Below, piece by piece: positions 21,797 through 32,354 of a stretch of DNA of 34,869 bases. How positions within the stretch are numbered: the stretch's first letter is position 1; each line of letters begins with the position of its first letter. Below the pieces are notes generated by a model, which saw only the letters and a program-made list of their open reading frames with translations, had not been told where the DNA came from and searched no databases. Source of the DNA: CAG-390 sp964522215 (GTDB lineage: Bacteria > Bacillota > Clostridia > Oscillospirales > CAG-272); contig CAZFVR010000017.1 of NCBI GenBank assembly GCA_964522215.1, positions 1-34,869 on the forward strand. The letters run 5' to 3'. Position numbers and translations under genes: made by a program.

Positions 21797-24634
21797 CTAT
21801 CTTTCCTCTTTTTTCTTTGCCGTTACCAATGTCGCGCCGCAGATGAGCGTTGCAAGCATGATCGCCACCATGGGGGCGGATACGGCAGAACCGCAACCAC
21901 CGGATGTGGCGGGGGCGGCTGTGGTCTCATCGCCGATGGGAGACTCGGTCGTCTCCGGCGGCTCGGAAGTGGTGATTACAGGGTCGGTGTCGGCCGGTGC
22001 GGCCTCCACACCCTTGAGCTGCATATACTGCTCGGCTATCCACTTTTCAAATATCGGCTTTATCATATTCATGCCGTCGGGATTGAGGTGGCTGACGTCA
22101 TTTGCGCCTATGCAATAATTACGGCGGCAGATGGGGTTTGACATATTGATACCCGTAAACTCGGTATCGGCGGCATAAAGGCAGATAACGTTTTTGTCGC
22201 CAAGCGTGTTTTGGTGATATTCGGCAAGCTCACGCATCTTATCGGCGTAGTCATCGTTTGTGCCAAGGTAGCCACTTTCGGTCTTGTGGCTCCAAGGAGT
22301 AACAAGGATTATAAGTGCATCCGGGTTATTCTTGCGAATACGCGAGATGATGGTGTTGATAGCACCTGTGTATGTTGTGATGGCTGTGCTGGTGTTCGAT
22401 CCGAAAGGAACATTATAGTGCCTATCGTTTCGTCCGCCCTCAATGATGTAGATATCACCGCCGTCAGGCAGCTCGGTGGAGCGCGTTGCCATCGGTGGGG
22501 AGTTGGTGGAACGCCCCGAGCACTCGGCAACCGTGTTGCCGCCAATGCCGAAGTTGTGGTAGTTCATTCCGTACTTGTTGCCAAGCAGGTTGACCCATGT
22601 CAGGTGCTGGCCGATCGCCGAGCCGCCAAAATAGCTGTCGCCTATGGCGTACATCGTAATACCCTCAAGCGCGCTGAAGAACTGCTCGCACTCGCCTATC
22701 AGCCATTCGACCGCCTCGCCTGCTGAGGCAAATTCCTTGATGCTGCGCGCCGCGTAGGTGTCATCCTTGGGAGTTGTGCTGTCTCCTGTGTAGAGCAGGG
22801 CTTGGCAAAAACGGAATTTTGAATATTTGCTTGCGTGCGCCGCCAGCTCATCGCCGCCGACATAAAGTATATCCGATTCACGCACAGGGAGAGTGCGCAG
22901 GATAACATCCAAAAGCCGCAGGGCATCGTCCGTCTCGCCGCCAAAGGATACAACTATCGCGCGTCCTGTGCATTTTGATGCAAAATGCTTTGCAATCTCG
23001 CCCTCGTCTGCAGTGGTATCGAATATCAAGGGATAGCTGTGACCATCGCGGTAGCCGGTGGGAATGTAATACTTAAATTCTGTCTTTTTGCCCGCGGCAT
23101 CTGTGTAGGAGGCCGCGCGGAGAGTGCCGTCCGAGCTGCCGGCGGTCAGCTCGACCGTCGTCTCCATCGGCTCGGCGATATATACCGGCGGATAGATCGG
23201 AGCCTCGCCCGAGTACTTTGTTGCGCTGAGGAAGCACAGGCGGATATTTTCGTTATCCTTTTTGGTTGTGTAGTAGTATGTGCGGTAGTTCTCGTCAAGA
23301 TCGGCGCTTGGGCATTCGCAACCGTTGAGATACTCCTCGTCGCGGTCAATGACCCATGATGAGCCATTTTGCTTCCAGTGGGATATCACCATTGCACTTG
23401 TTGAGGCGTACATGCCACCGTTATAATCGGTAAATGACTGGTCAAAGAAGTATATCGTAGTGCCGGCTTTGGCTATGGTTATAACATCCGAATAGCTGTA
23501 GGTAGAGCCTGACGAGGCGGCTATGGCAAAGGCACTGCTGCCGTTGTACTGCGAGCCTATATATCCGCGGTTCCATTTAACGGCTATCTCGGTAGCGTTG
23601 AGACGGGCACCCGTCAGCGGGCTTACAAGCTCGGGTTCCGGCCATACCGTCACCTTTGATGCGGCGGAGGCCGCGGTGCCCGCCTCATTCGTCAGCTTCC
23701 AGCTGACCTTTACCGGCGGGTCGATATCGACCGTACTGTAGCTGAGGTTGGGGCGACAGCAAAGGCGTATCACCTCGTTATCCTGCGAGGTGATGTAGGT
23801 ATAGGTGTTGCCCTTGTTTACCAGAGAGTCGTTAGCCTCAAAGCCTATATCATAAACATAGATCCCGTTCGCGGAGTCATATTTATAGCGGGTAAAGGCG
23901 TTGTACGCGTTGTTGTTGGAGCTGGCTATGGTGTAGGATATCTCGGTCCCTTTTTGGGGTACGAGGATCAGATTGGATACAGCATAGCTGTTGGCCGCTG
24001 TGGAGGAGTAGAGCTTTACCTCCTTGGCCGAGCCGTTGGTGTTTGAGGCGGAGGATGCGTATCCGCACATCCAGCCGATGTTTGAAACGGTACCGTCAGC
24101 ATCAAGGGTGGCGGTAAATTCGCGCTCGGCAAGTATTTGGCGTGTACTCTTCTCACTCGTATGCTCAAAATAGACCACGGGTGCGGGGGAGGTAGCCTTG
24201 GTGCAGATGCGTATCGTTTCGTTGTCCTTGTCCGCAACATATTCATACGTCATTTCACTGCCGTTTTTGGTCTGTCCCACCCACGGGTAGGAGGCCGTGG
24301 CCATTATGGTGACACCGGCAGGGTCAAATACCCAGCCGGTACCCGATTGCTTCCAAGATGAGAAAACGCTGACGGAGTTTGTGGGCGGTGCGGAGGTCTT
24401 AAAGGAGATCTTGTCGCCGGCCTTGGGCAGTGTTATCACATCGGAATAGAGCCATGATGTGCTGCCGTCAACTATCTTATTTTTGTTTGTATTGGTGCAG
24501 GAGCCTATATACCCTGCGTTCCATTTGACCTCAAGTGTTGACTTTTCGGCAAATATCGGGAGTATCGAGAGAGGCAGGGCGGAGAACAGCATGGTGGTGA
24601 TAATAAGCGAGGAGATTATTCTTTTAAGCTTCAT
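21797..24634 (-). CDS. Secreted SGNH/GDSL hydrolase with three N-terminal repeats and GGCGS C-terminal anchor
   Basis: A 945-residue exported protein. A signal peptide (MKLKRIISSLIITTMLF...) is followed by three related modules of about 150 residues. They share a WN-x-GYIGS start, YSDVIT-x-x-KAG, a WKQ-x-G-x-x-WV-x-D core and a KDNE-x-IR-x-C end. Module 2 is the most diverged. A middle segment (about 510-640) resembles an esterase-type alpha/beta hydrolase, but its nucleophile position reads VGGDELAA. The C-terminal SGNH domain has IGDSYFGG (about 665), NFGIGGNT, EGGRND (about 731) and DVSHLNPDGM (about 845), so the Ser/Gly/Asn/His set looks intact. A Thr/Pro/Glu linker, GGCGS (DNA 21901-21887), a hydrophobic helix and AKKKEER end the protein. 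The ATG at 24634 has AAAGGA upstream. A carbohydrate or ester substrate at the cell surface is inferred. Confidence 0.87.
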   Translation of the reverse strand: MKLKRIISSLIITTMLFSALPLSILPIFAEKSTLEVKWNAGYIGSCTNTNKNKIVDGSTSWLYSDVITLPKAGDKISFKTSAPPTNSVSVFSSWKQSGTGWVFDPAGVTIMATASYPWVGQTKNGSEMTYEYVADKDNETIRICTKATSPAPVVYFEHTSEKSTRQILAEREFTATLDADGTVSNIGWMCGYASSASNTNGSAKEVKLYSSTAANSYAVSNLILVPQKGTEISYTIASSNNNAYNAFTRYKYDSANGIYVYDIGFEANDSLVNKGNTYTYITSQDNEVIRLCCRPNLSYSTVDIDPPVKVSWKLTNEAGTAASAASKVTVWPEPELVSPLTGARLNATEIAVKWNRGYIGSQYNGSSAFAIAASSGSTYSYSDVITIAKAGTTIYFFDQSFTDYNGGMYASTSAMVISHWKQNGSSWVIDRDEEYLNGCECPSADLDENYRTYYYTTKKDNENIRLCFLSATKYSGEAPIYPPVYIAEPMETTVELTAGSSDGTLRAASYTDAAGKKTEFKYYIPTGYRDGHSYPLIFDTTADEGEIAKHFASKCTGRAIVVSFGGETDDALRLLDVILRTLPVRESDILYVGGDELAAHASKYSKFRFCQALLYTGDSTTPKDDTYAARSIKEFASAGEAVEWLIGECEQFFSALEGITMYAIGDSYFGGSAIGQHLTWVNLLGNKYGMNYHNFGIGGNTVAECSGRSTNSPPMATRSTELPDGGDIYIIEGGRNDRHYNVPFGSNTSTAITTYTGAINTIISRIRKNNPDALIILVTPWSHKTESGYLGTNDDYADKMRELAEYHQNTLGDKNVICLYAADTEFTGINMSNPICRRNYCIGANDVSHLNPDGMNMIKPIFEKWIAEQYMQLKGVEAAPADTDPVITTSEPPETTESPIGDETTAAPATSGGCGSAVSAPMVAIMLATLICGATLVTAKKKEER

Positions 24635-24808
24635 TATTTGTTGTTTCCTTTCTTGCATCGTTGAGTATTTTGCTGTTGCGTTGCTGTGACCTGGCGGCGG
24701 TATTGCTTTTGATATTGAGATTGAGATGATCCCGATCTTTTATCACACAGGGCATCTGCGTGCATATTTGAACAAAAATGCGCTATGTTTGACCTAAAAA
24801 CAGCAAAA

Positions 24809-24836
24809 GGGGACTGCCGCAAAAGCAGCAGTCCCC
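24809..24836 (-). terminator. ppdK terminator
   Basis: GGGGACTGC and GCAGTCCCC pair around a short loop with an inner GC/GC pair. On the minus strand it is followed by TTTTGCTGTTTTT. It lies 8 bp past the ppdK stop codon. The following 170 bp to the SGNH gene (24635-24808) holds no gene. I could not name a convincing promoter there. Confidence 0.85.
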
Positions 24837-24843
24837 ACGGGGA

Positions 24844-27477
<2,634 letters not shown>

Positions 27478-27533
27478 TGGGAATTTCCTCCGTATAATGA
27501 TTTTCAATTGTTGTACGAAATTGACCATCAGTT

Positions 27534-27562
27534 ATTATACCATACTTTGGATTTGATATCTA
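27534..27562 (-). promoter_or_regulatory. Candidate ppdK promoter
   Basis: On the minus strand a perfect TATAAT (27539-27534) lies about 57 bp before the ATG. At 17 bp spacing the -35 is TAGATA, four of six consensus bases. Confidence 0.55.
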
Positions 27563-27653
27563 CCCCTTAAGAAATAAAGTGGTAAATTTTTTTTGAACTT
27601 CGTTATTTATTTGTCATTCTTGACCAAAAAACTGCATATCCTTTGGAATTGTC

Positions 27654-27682
27654 TTGACAAATCGGTACCGGCGGGGTATAAT
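27654..27682 (+). promoter_or_regulatory. Perfect sigma-A promoter upstream of pth
   Basis: TTGACA (27654-27659), exactly 17 bp, TATAAT (27677-27682). The predicted start near 27689 gives a leader of about 180 nt before pth. Confidence 0.9.
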
Positions 27683-27688
27683 TACTAA

Positions 27689-27867
27689 AGATAAAAATAA
27701 ACGTGCCGCGGCACGGTGCATGACTCGGCGGGATATTCCCGGCGAGCCGTTCGGCGTTACCGAAAAAACGCCTGCGGTACGGCATACAGCTTGGCTGCAC
27801 TCGTCGGGATGTATGTATGGGACTGCTGAAAAATTAACAAGAACAGAACGGAGTCAACAAAAAAGAT
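27689..27867 (+). other. Long structured leader of the pth transcript
   Basis: The stretch contains a 14-bp perfect palindrome CGTGCCGCGGCACG (27702-27715) and a GGCGTT/AACGCC stem (27753-27772). It has no ribosome-site-backed ORF and no U-tract terminator. No known riboswitch core is recognised. It may be an uncharacterised leader RNA or simply a long untranslated region. Confidence 0.4.
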
Positions 27868-28509
27868 ATGACGGATATTTTCGAGCTTTTCAAACAGATA
27901 GAAAAAAAGGAGGATGCCGCACCGGCGGGTGAGGCGATCTCCTGGATCATAGCGGGGCTTGGTAACCCCGGGCGGGAGTATGAGATCACGCGGCACAACG
28001 CGGGCTTTCTTTGTATGGATGTGCTCTCCGACCGCATGGGCGCACGCGTTGATCGCGCAAAGTTCAATGCGCTGACAGGGGAGGCTAACATATCCGGCAA
28101 AAAGGTGCTCCTTATGAAGCCCATGACCATGATGAATCTATCCGGCGATGCCGTGCGCGAGGCGGCGGCTTTCTATAAGATCCGACCGGATCATATAATT
28201 ATAATCGTGGATGATACAAACCTGCCGGTAGGGCATCTGCGCATACGCACACACGGGAGCGCGGGCGGACATAACGGCCTCAAAAGCCTTATCTCACAGC
28301 TCGGCACCGATGCTTTTCTGCGTCTGCGCATAGGCGTGGGCGCCAAGCCGCACCCGGATATGGATATAGCGGACTGGGTCCTCTCCCGCTTTAATGCCGA
28401 GGACAGAGCCGCGCTGCTGCCCGCCTTTGAGGTGGCGACCGATGGCTGTGAGCTTTTGGTTGGCGGCGAGCTTGACCGCGCGCAACAGCTCTGCAACACA
28501 CATGCCTGA
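27868..28509 (+). CDS. pth: Peptidyl-tRNA hydrolase
   Basis: A 213-residue cytoplasmic enzyme that releases peptides from prematurely dropped peptidyl-tRNA. Family motifs are IAGLGNPGREYEITRHNAGF (catalytic H43), KPMTMMNLSG (N90), VDDTNLPVG (D115/D116) and GSAGGHNGLKS (N136). The N-terminus is about 23 residues longer than typical Pth, with an acidic MTDIFELFKQIEKKED segment. The ATG at 27868 has only a distant GGAG. The gene sits directly upstream of mfd, a common pth-mfd arrangement in Bacillota. Confidence 0.96.
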   Translation: MTDIFELFKQIEKKEDAAPAGEAISWIIAGLGNPGREYEITRHNAGFLCMDVLSDRMGARVDRAKFNALTGEANISGKKVLLMKPMTMMNLSGDAVREAAAFYKIRPDHIIIIVDDTNLPVGHLRIRTHGSAGGHNGLKSLISQLGTDAFLRLRIGVGAKPHPDMDIADWVLSRFNAEDRAALLPAFEVATDGCELLVGGELDRAQQLCNTHA

Positions 28510-28533
28510 CCTATCTTCGGTGTGCGCCGTGAG

Positions 28534-28583
28534 ATCGATAGACAGATCAATAGGCAGATCAGGATCAGATTCAGATAGACAGG
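28534..28583 (+). repeat. Degenerate GATAGACAGATCA-like tract between pth and mfd
   Basis: The sequence runs through repeated near-copies of ATAGACAGATCA, ATAGGCAGATCA, GGATCAGATT and CAGATAGACAG, built on an AGAT/AGAC core. It is a low-complexity quasi-repeat in the intergenic gap. A slipped-strand origin is an inference. Confidence 0.5.
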
Positions 28584-28586
28584 GGG

Positions 28587-28608
28587 AGCTTTTGCTGTTG
28601 CAAAAGCT
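28587..28608 (+). promoter_or_regulatory. Hairpin between a strong ribosome-site-like sequence and the mfd start
   Basis: AGCTTTTGC (28587-28595) and GCAAAAGCT (28600-28608) form a perfect 9-bp stem with a TGTT loop. AGGGGGAG (28581-28588) abuts the stem on its 5' side, and the mfd ATG lies 14 nt beyond the 3' side. No other good ribosome site precedes mfd. Folding could either bring the site near the ATG or mask it. A U-less pth terminator is also possible. Confidence 0.4.
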
Positions 28609-28621
28609 GCGATCTATATAA

Positions 28622-31600
28622 ATGAAAATGGAGACCACAAAACAGCACAGCATCTTTACCGGGGCGGTAAGGGCTGATCCCGAATACGCACAGCTTTTGG
28701 CGGCCGTGGGCGTACAGCGCAGGGCAGACCCAAAGCCTGTGCTTATAACCGGACTTTGCGAGGGCGCATGTGATGCACTTTGCGCCGCGCTGACCGAGGA
28801 TATGCCCGGCGGCCGCCCGGTGGTGATAATCTGTCCGGAGGAAAAGGAGTGCCTGCGCCTTGCGTCCATTGCCACATCAATGGGTCTGCGCGCGGCATTT
28901 TACCCGGTAAGAGATCTGAACTTTTATAACATGACCGCCTCGCGCGAGTTTGAGCATAACCGTCTCGGTATCCTTTTTGGTATTACAGGCGGGCTTTTTG
29001 ACGTTGTGCTTACAACACCCGATGCGGCGGTGGGCTACACTATGCCGCCCTCCGAGCTTTCGGGGGCGCTTATTACGCTGTCGATAGACGGCGGCGAGTG
29101 CGGCGGCATTGCCGCGCTCACCGAGTCGCTTACCGCAGCGGGATATGTCCGCGCAGATGCACCAAGCAGTGAGGCACTCGGCTCTGCGGGGCTTGTTGAG
29201 GGAGCGGGGCAATTTGCCGTTCGCGGCGGGATCGTTGACGTTGCCGCGCCGTCTATGCGCATAGTGCGTGCTGACGGCAGCCGTGACGGCGGCGCGTTTG
29301 CGCTGAGGATAGAGTTCTTCGGCGATGAGATAGACCGCATGGGGCTTTTTGATACCGCCACACAGCGCGTGACCGAGCAGATAAGATCCGCCACCCTTGC
29401 TCCCGCACGTGAGATCATAGCGGAGCGGGAGCAGCTTACGGCCATCTCAGCGGCGATAAAGTCACTTCGCAAAAGGACAAGGGATGCGCATGTGGCGGAG
29501 GAGCTGGACGGTGAGCTATCCGCCGTGGAGCTGGCACTCTCCTCAGGCGGCGAGGTGCGCTTTCTCGATAAATATATATCTCTCATATACCCCGAAAAGG
29601 CCTGTCTGCTTGATTACTTTTCCACCATGTCACTTTGCCTTGTTCGCGGCAACGCTGCGGTAGCCGAGCGCATGAAGGCGGCGGAATGGCATGCCGCAAA
29701 GGAAGCCGAGGAGATGGTAGCCTCCGGCATGATAGCCGGCAAATATGCCGAGTACAGCGCACCCGCCGCAAGGCTGGATCGTTTTATGTCAAAGCATACC
29801 ACGGTATTGCTTGATTCACTTATGCAGGGCATGTCCGGCTCCGAGCTTGGCGGGCTTTACGGCTTTCGCACCAAGCATTCGCTCAGCTGTGCCGGTAATG
29901 ATGCGCTTCTGCGTGAGGAGCTTGAGGGCTACGTAAAGGGCGGCTTTCGCACCGTTATAATGGCCGGCAGTGAATCTGCGGCGCAAAACTACGCGGGACT
30001 TTTGCGGGAGCTTGGCTTTAAGGCAAGCTACGCGGGGGATGGCAGCTCCCTTGACCCGGATACCATCGATCGAGGCGAGGCGGCAGTCATATCCACCGCG
30101 CCCATCGCGCCCTTTGAGATGACAGTTCCGCGCATTGCGGTAATATCTCTGCTCTCCGAGTCACGCACAGGCTCGGTATCCGCCACCGCACGTGCCAAAA
30201 AGCGTAAAAAGCGTGAGTCGGCCACACAGCAGATACTCTCCTATGCCGATCTTACCGTTGGGGATTACGTCGTTCACGAAACGCACGGTATCGGTCGTTA
30301 TCTCGGTATCACCACCATGGAGACAGACGGTGTCACGCGCGATTACATCACCATCCAGTACGCAGGCTCGGATAGGCTCTTTATGCCTGTTGAAAAGCTG
30401 GATAAGGTCACAAAATATATCGGCGCACGTGCGGATGACGATACACTGCGCCTATCCAAGTTCGGCGGTACGGAGTGGGGCAAGACCAAAGCCCGCGCCA
30501 AGGCCGCCCTCAAGGATATAGCCAAGGAGCTGATACGCCTTTATGCCGAGCGTATGCGCCGCCCGGGCTTTGCCTTCCCCAAGGATGACGATTTTCAGCG
30601 CGATTTTGAATCCGCCTTTGAATACGAGGAGACCTCGGCACAGCTTGATGCAACCGACGATATAAAGGAGGATATGGAGCGTGCACGTCCGATGGATCGG
30701 TTGCTTTGCGGCGATGTCGGCTACGGCAAAACAGAGGTCGCGCTGCGTGCCGCATATAAAGCGATAGTTGCGGGCAAGCAGGTGGCGCTTTTGGTGCCTA
30801 CCACGATACTGGCGCTCCAGCACTACCAAACGGCAACCAGCCGCATGCGCGCATTTGCCGTCAATATAGAGATGCTCTCCCGCTTTCGTACCGAAAAACA
30901 GCAAAAAAAGATAATTGCCGATGTAGCGCGCGGGGATATAGATCTTATAATCGGCACTCACCGCCTGCTGTCGAGCGATATAAAGTTTTCTGATCTCGGA
31001 TTGCTTATAGTTGACGAGGAACAGCGTTTTGGTGTTGCTCAAAAGGAAAAGATAAAGCAAGCGGCGGGGAATGTTGATGTTCTCTCCCTCAGCGCCACGC
31101 CGATACCGCGCACACTCAATATGGCCATGACGGGCATACGCGATATCTCGGTGCTTGATGAAGCACCGGGCGACCGCCTGCCGGTGCAGACCTATGTGCT
31201 TGAGCATGATGACATGATAATCATGGATGCCATAAAGCGCGAGCTGCGCCGCGGCGGACAGGTCTTTTATCTGCACAATACCGTTGAGACGATAGACGGC
31301 ATAGCCGCTGCCATCGCACGCGAGGTGCCGGATGCCACCATCGTTACCGCACACGGGAAGATGGATAAGGAGCGCCTTGAGGAGATATGGGCGGATATGA
31401 CGGCGGGGCGGATAGATGTTCTTGTTTGCACGACGATCATTGAGACGGGCGTTGATGTGCCTAACGCCAATACCCTGATCGTGGATAACGCTCATCGCAT
31501 GGGGCTTTCCCAGCTGCATCAGCTGCGCGGACGTGTAGGACGTTCCTCCCGTCGCGCATATGCCTACTTTACCTATCCGCGCGGCCGTGCACTTACCGAG

Positions 31601-32257
31601 ATAGCCGAAAAGCGGCTTGAGGCGGTGCGCGAGTATGCCGAGTTCGGCGCGGGCTTTCGCATTGCACTGCGCGATCTTGAGATCCGCGGTGCGGGCAGCG
31701 TGCTTGGCGCGGAGCAGCATGGTCACCTTGACGATGTAGGATATGATATGTATGTAAAGCTCCTCAACGAGGCTGTGCTTGAGGAGAGGGGGGAGGCGCC
31801 CGAGCAAAAGGTGGAATGCACCGTTACCCTCTCAGAGGATGCCTATCTGCCCGCCTCCTATGTTCCGTCCGGCGCACAGCGCATGGCGCTTTATAAGCGC
31901 ATAGCGCACATCACCACGCAGGATGATGCCGATGAGCTTTATGACGAGCTTTGTGACCGCTACGGTGAACCGCCCGCGGCAACCGGTGCGCTACTTGATA
32001 TCGCACTTCTGCGGCACCGCGCCGAGCTTTGCGGCTTTACCGCGGTAACGCAAAACGGCAGCGAGGTCAGGATAGTTACAAGTGATTTTGATCCCGTCAT
32101 ATGGCAGGAGCTTTCAAACGATATGCCATCCCGTCTGCGCGCCTCCCTTGGCTCTACCACCTTTGTGGCACTGCGTCTGCGCGGCGGCGAGGATGCTGTA
32201 GGAACAATTAACAGATTGTTTGAAAAATATCTTGAGATTCGGGACAAAGCGGAGTAG
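28622..32257 (+). CDS. mfd: Transcription-repair coupling factor
   Basis: A 1211-residue ATPase that releases RNA polymerase stalled at DNA lesions and recruits the UvrA excision system. The UvrB-like N-terminal half (about 1-480) includes LITGLCEGACDAL and IRIEFFGDEIDRM-type segments (here LRIEFFGDEIDRMGLFD). The CarD-like RNA-polymerase-binding domain (about 544-603) has VGDYVVHETHGIGRY. The RecG-like motor has Walker A GDVGYGKTE (about 696-704), VPTTILALQHY, the DEEQ box in VDEEQRFGV (about 797) and LSATPIPRTLNM, then QLRGRVGRS and ILGAEQHG-type (here VLGAEQHGHLDDVG). The TRCF C-terminal domain is present. Length is slightly above the usual 1150-1180. The start is the ATG at 28622, with an alternative ATG two codons later. 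The gene downstream of it has its own promoter. Confidence 0.97.
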   Translation: MKMETTKQHSIFTGAVRADPEYAQLLAAVGVQRRADPKPVLITGLCEGACDALCAALTEDMPGGRPVVIICPEEKECLRLASIATSMGLRAAFYPVRDLNFYNMTASREFEHNRLGILFGITGGLFDVVLTTPDAAVGYTMPPSELSGALITLSIDGGECGGIAALTESLTAAGYVRADAPSSEALGSAGLVEGAGQFAVRGGIVDVAAPSMRIVRADGSRDGGAFALRIEFFGDEIDRMGLFDTATQRVTEQIRSATLAPAREIIAEREQLTAISAAIKSLRKRTRDAHVAEELDGELSAVELALSSGGEVRFLDKYISLIYPEKACLLDYFSTMSLCLVRGNAAVAERMKAAEWHAAKEAEEMVASGMIAGKYAEYSAPAARLDRFMSKHTTVLLDSLMQGMSGSELGGLYGFRTKHSLSCAGNDALLREELEGYVKGGFRTVIMAGSESAAQNYAGLLRELGFKASYAGDGSSLDPDTIDRGEAAVISTAPIAPFEMTVPRIAVISLLSESRTGSVSATARAKKRKKRESATQQILSYADLTVGDYVVHETHGIGRYLGITTMETDGVTRDYITIQYAGSDRLFMPVEKLDKVTKYIGARADDDTLRLSKFGGTEWGKTKARAKAALKDIAKELIRLYAERMRRPGFAFPKDDDFQRDFESAFEYEETSAQLDATDDIKEDMERARPMDRLLCGDVGYGKTEVALRAAYKAIVAGKQVALLVPTTILALQHYQTATSRMRAFAVNIEMLSRFRTEKQQKKIIADVARGDIDLIIGTHRLLSSDIKFSDLGLLIVDEEQRFGVAQKEKIKQAAGNVDVLSLSATPIPRTLNMAMTGIRDISVLDEAPGDRLPVQTYVLEHDDMIIMDAIKRELRRGGQVFYLHNTVETIDGIAAAIAREVPDATIVTAHGKMDKERLEEIWADMTAGRIDVLVCTTIIETGVDVPNANTLIVDNAHRMGLSQLHQLRGRVGRSSRRAYAYFTYPRGRALTEIAEKRLEAVREYAEFGAGFRIALRDLEIRGAGSVLGAEQHGHLDDVGYDMYVKLLNEAVLEERGEAPEQKVECTVTLSEDAYLPASYVPSGAQRMALYKRIAHITTQDDADELYDELCDRYGEPPAATGALLDIALLRHRAELCGFTAVTQNGSEVRIVTSDFDPVIWQELSNDMPSRLRASLGSTTFVALRLRGGEDAVGTINRLFEKYLEIRDKAE

Positions 32258-32283
32258 ACAAAACACCGCGCACGTGATATAAT
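32255..32283 (+). promoter_or_regulatory. Promoter of the foldase-like lipoprotein gene, overlapping the mfd stop codon
   Basis: TAGACA (32255-32260) and TATAAT (32278-32283) are separated by 17 bp. The TAG of the -35 hexamer is the mfd stop codon. The predicted start near 32290 gives a leader of about 65 nt. Confidence 0.75.
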
Positions 32284-32354
32284 ATATACGATATATCGAC
32301 ACTAATGCTAAAACCGCTCAAAAGTACAGGAGATATGTACGGGAGATATGATAG

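Noticed and set aside
27654..27932. A 92-codon plus-strand frame across the pth leader
   Set aside because: It begins in the -35 box of the promoter, has no ribosome site and runs out of frame into pth.
30452..31807. A 451-codon open frame on the minus strand opposite mfd
   Set aside because: It lies fully inside the helicase part of mfd, has no family motif and no ribosome site. It is a shadow frame.
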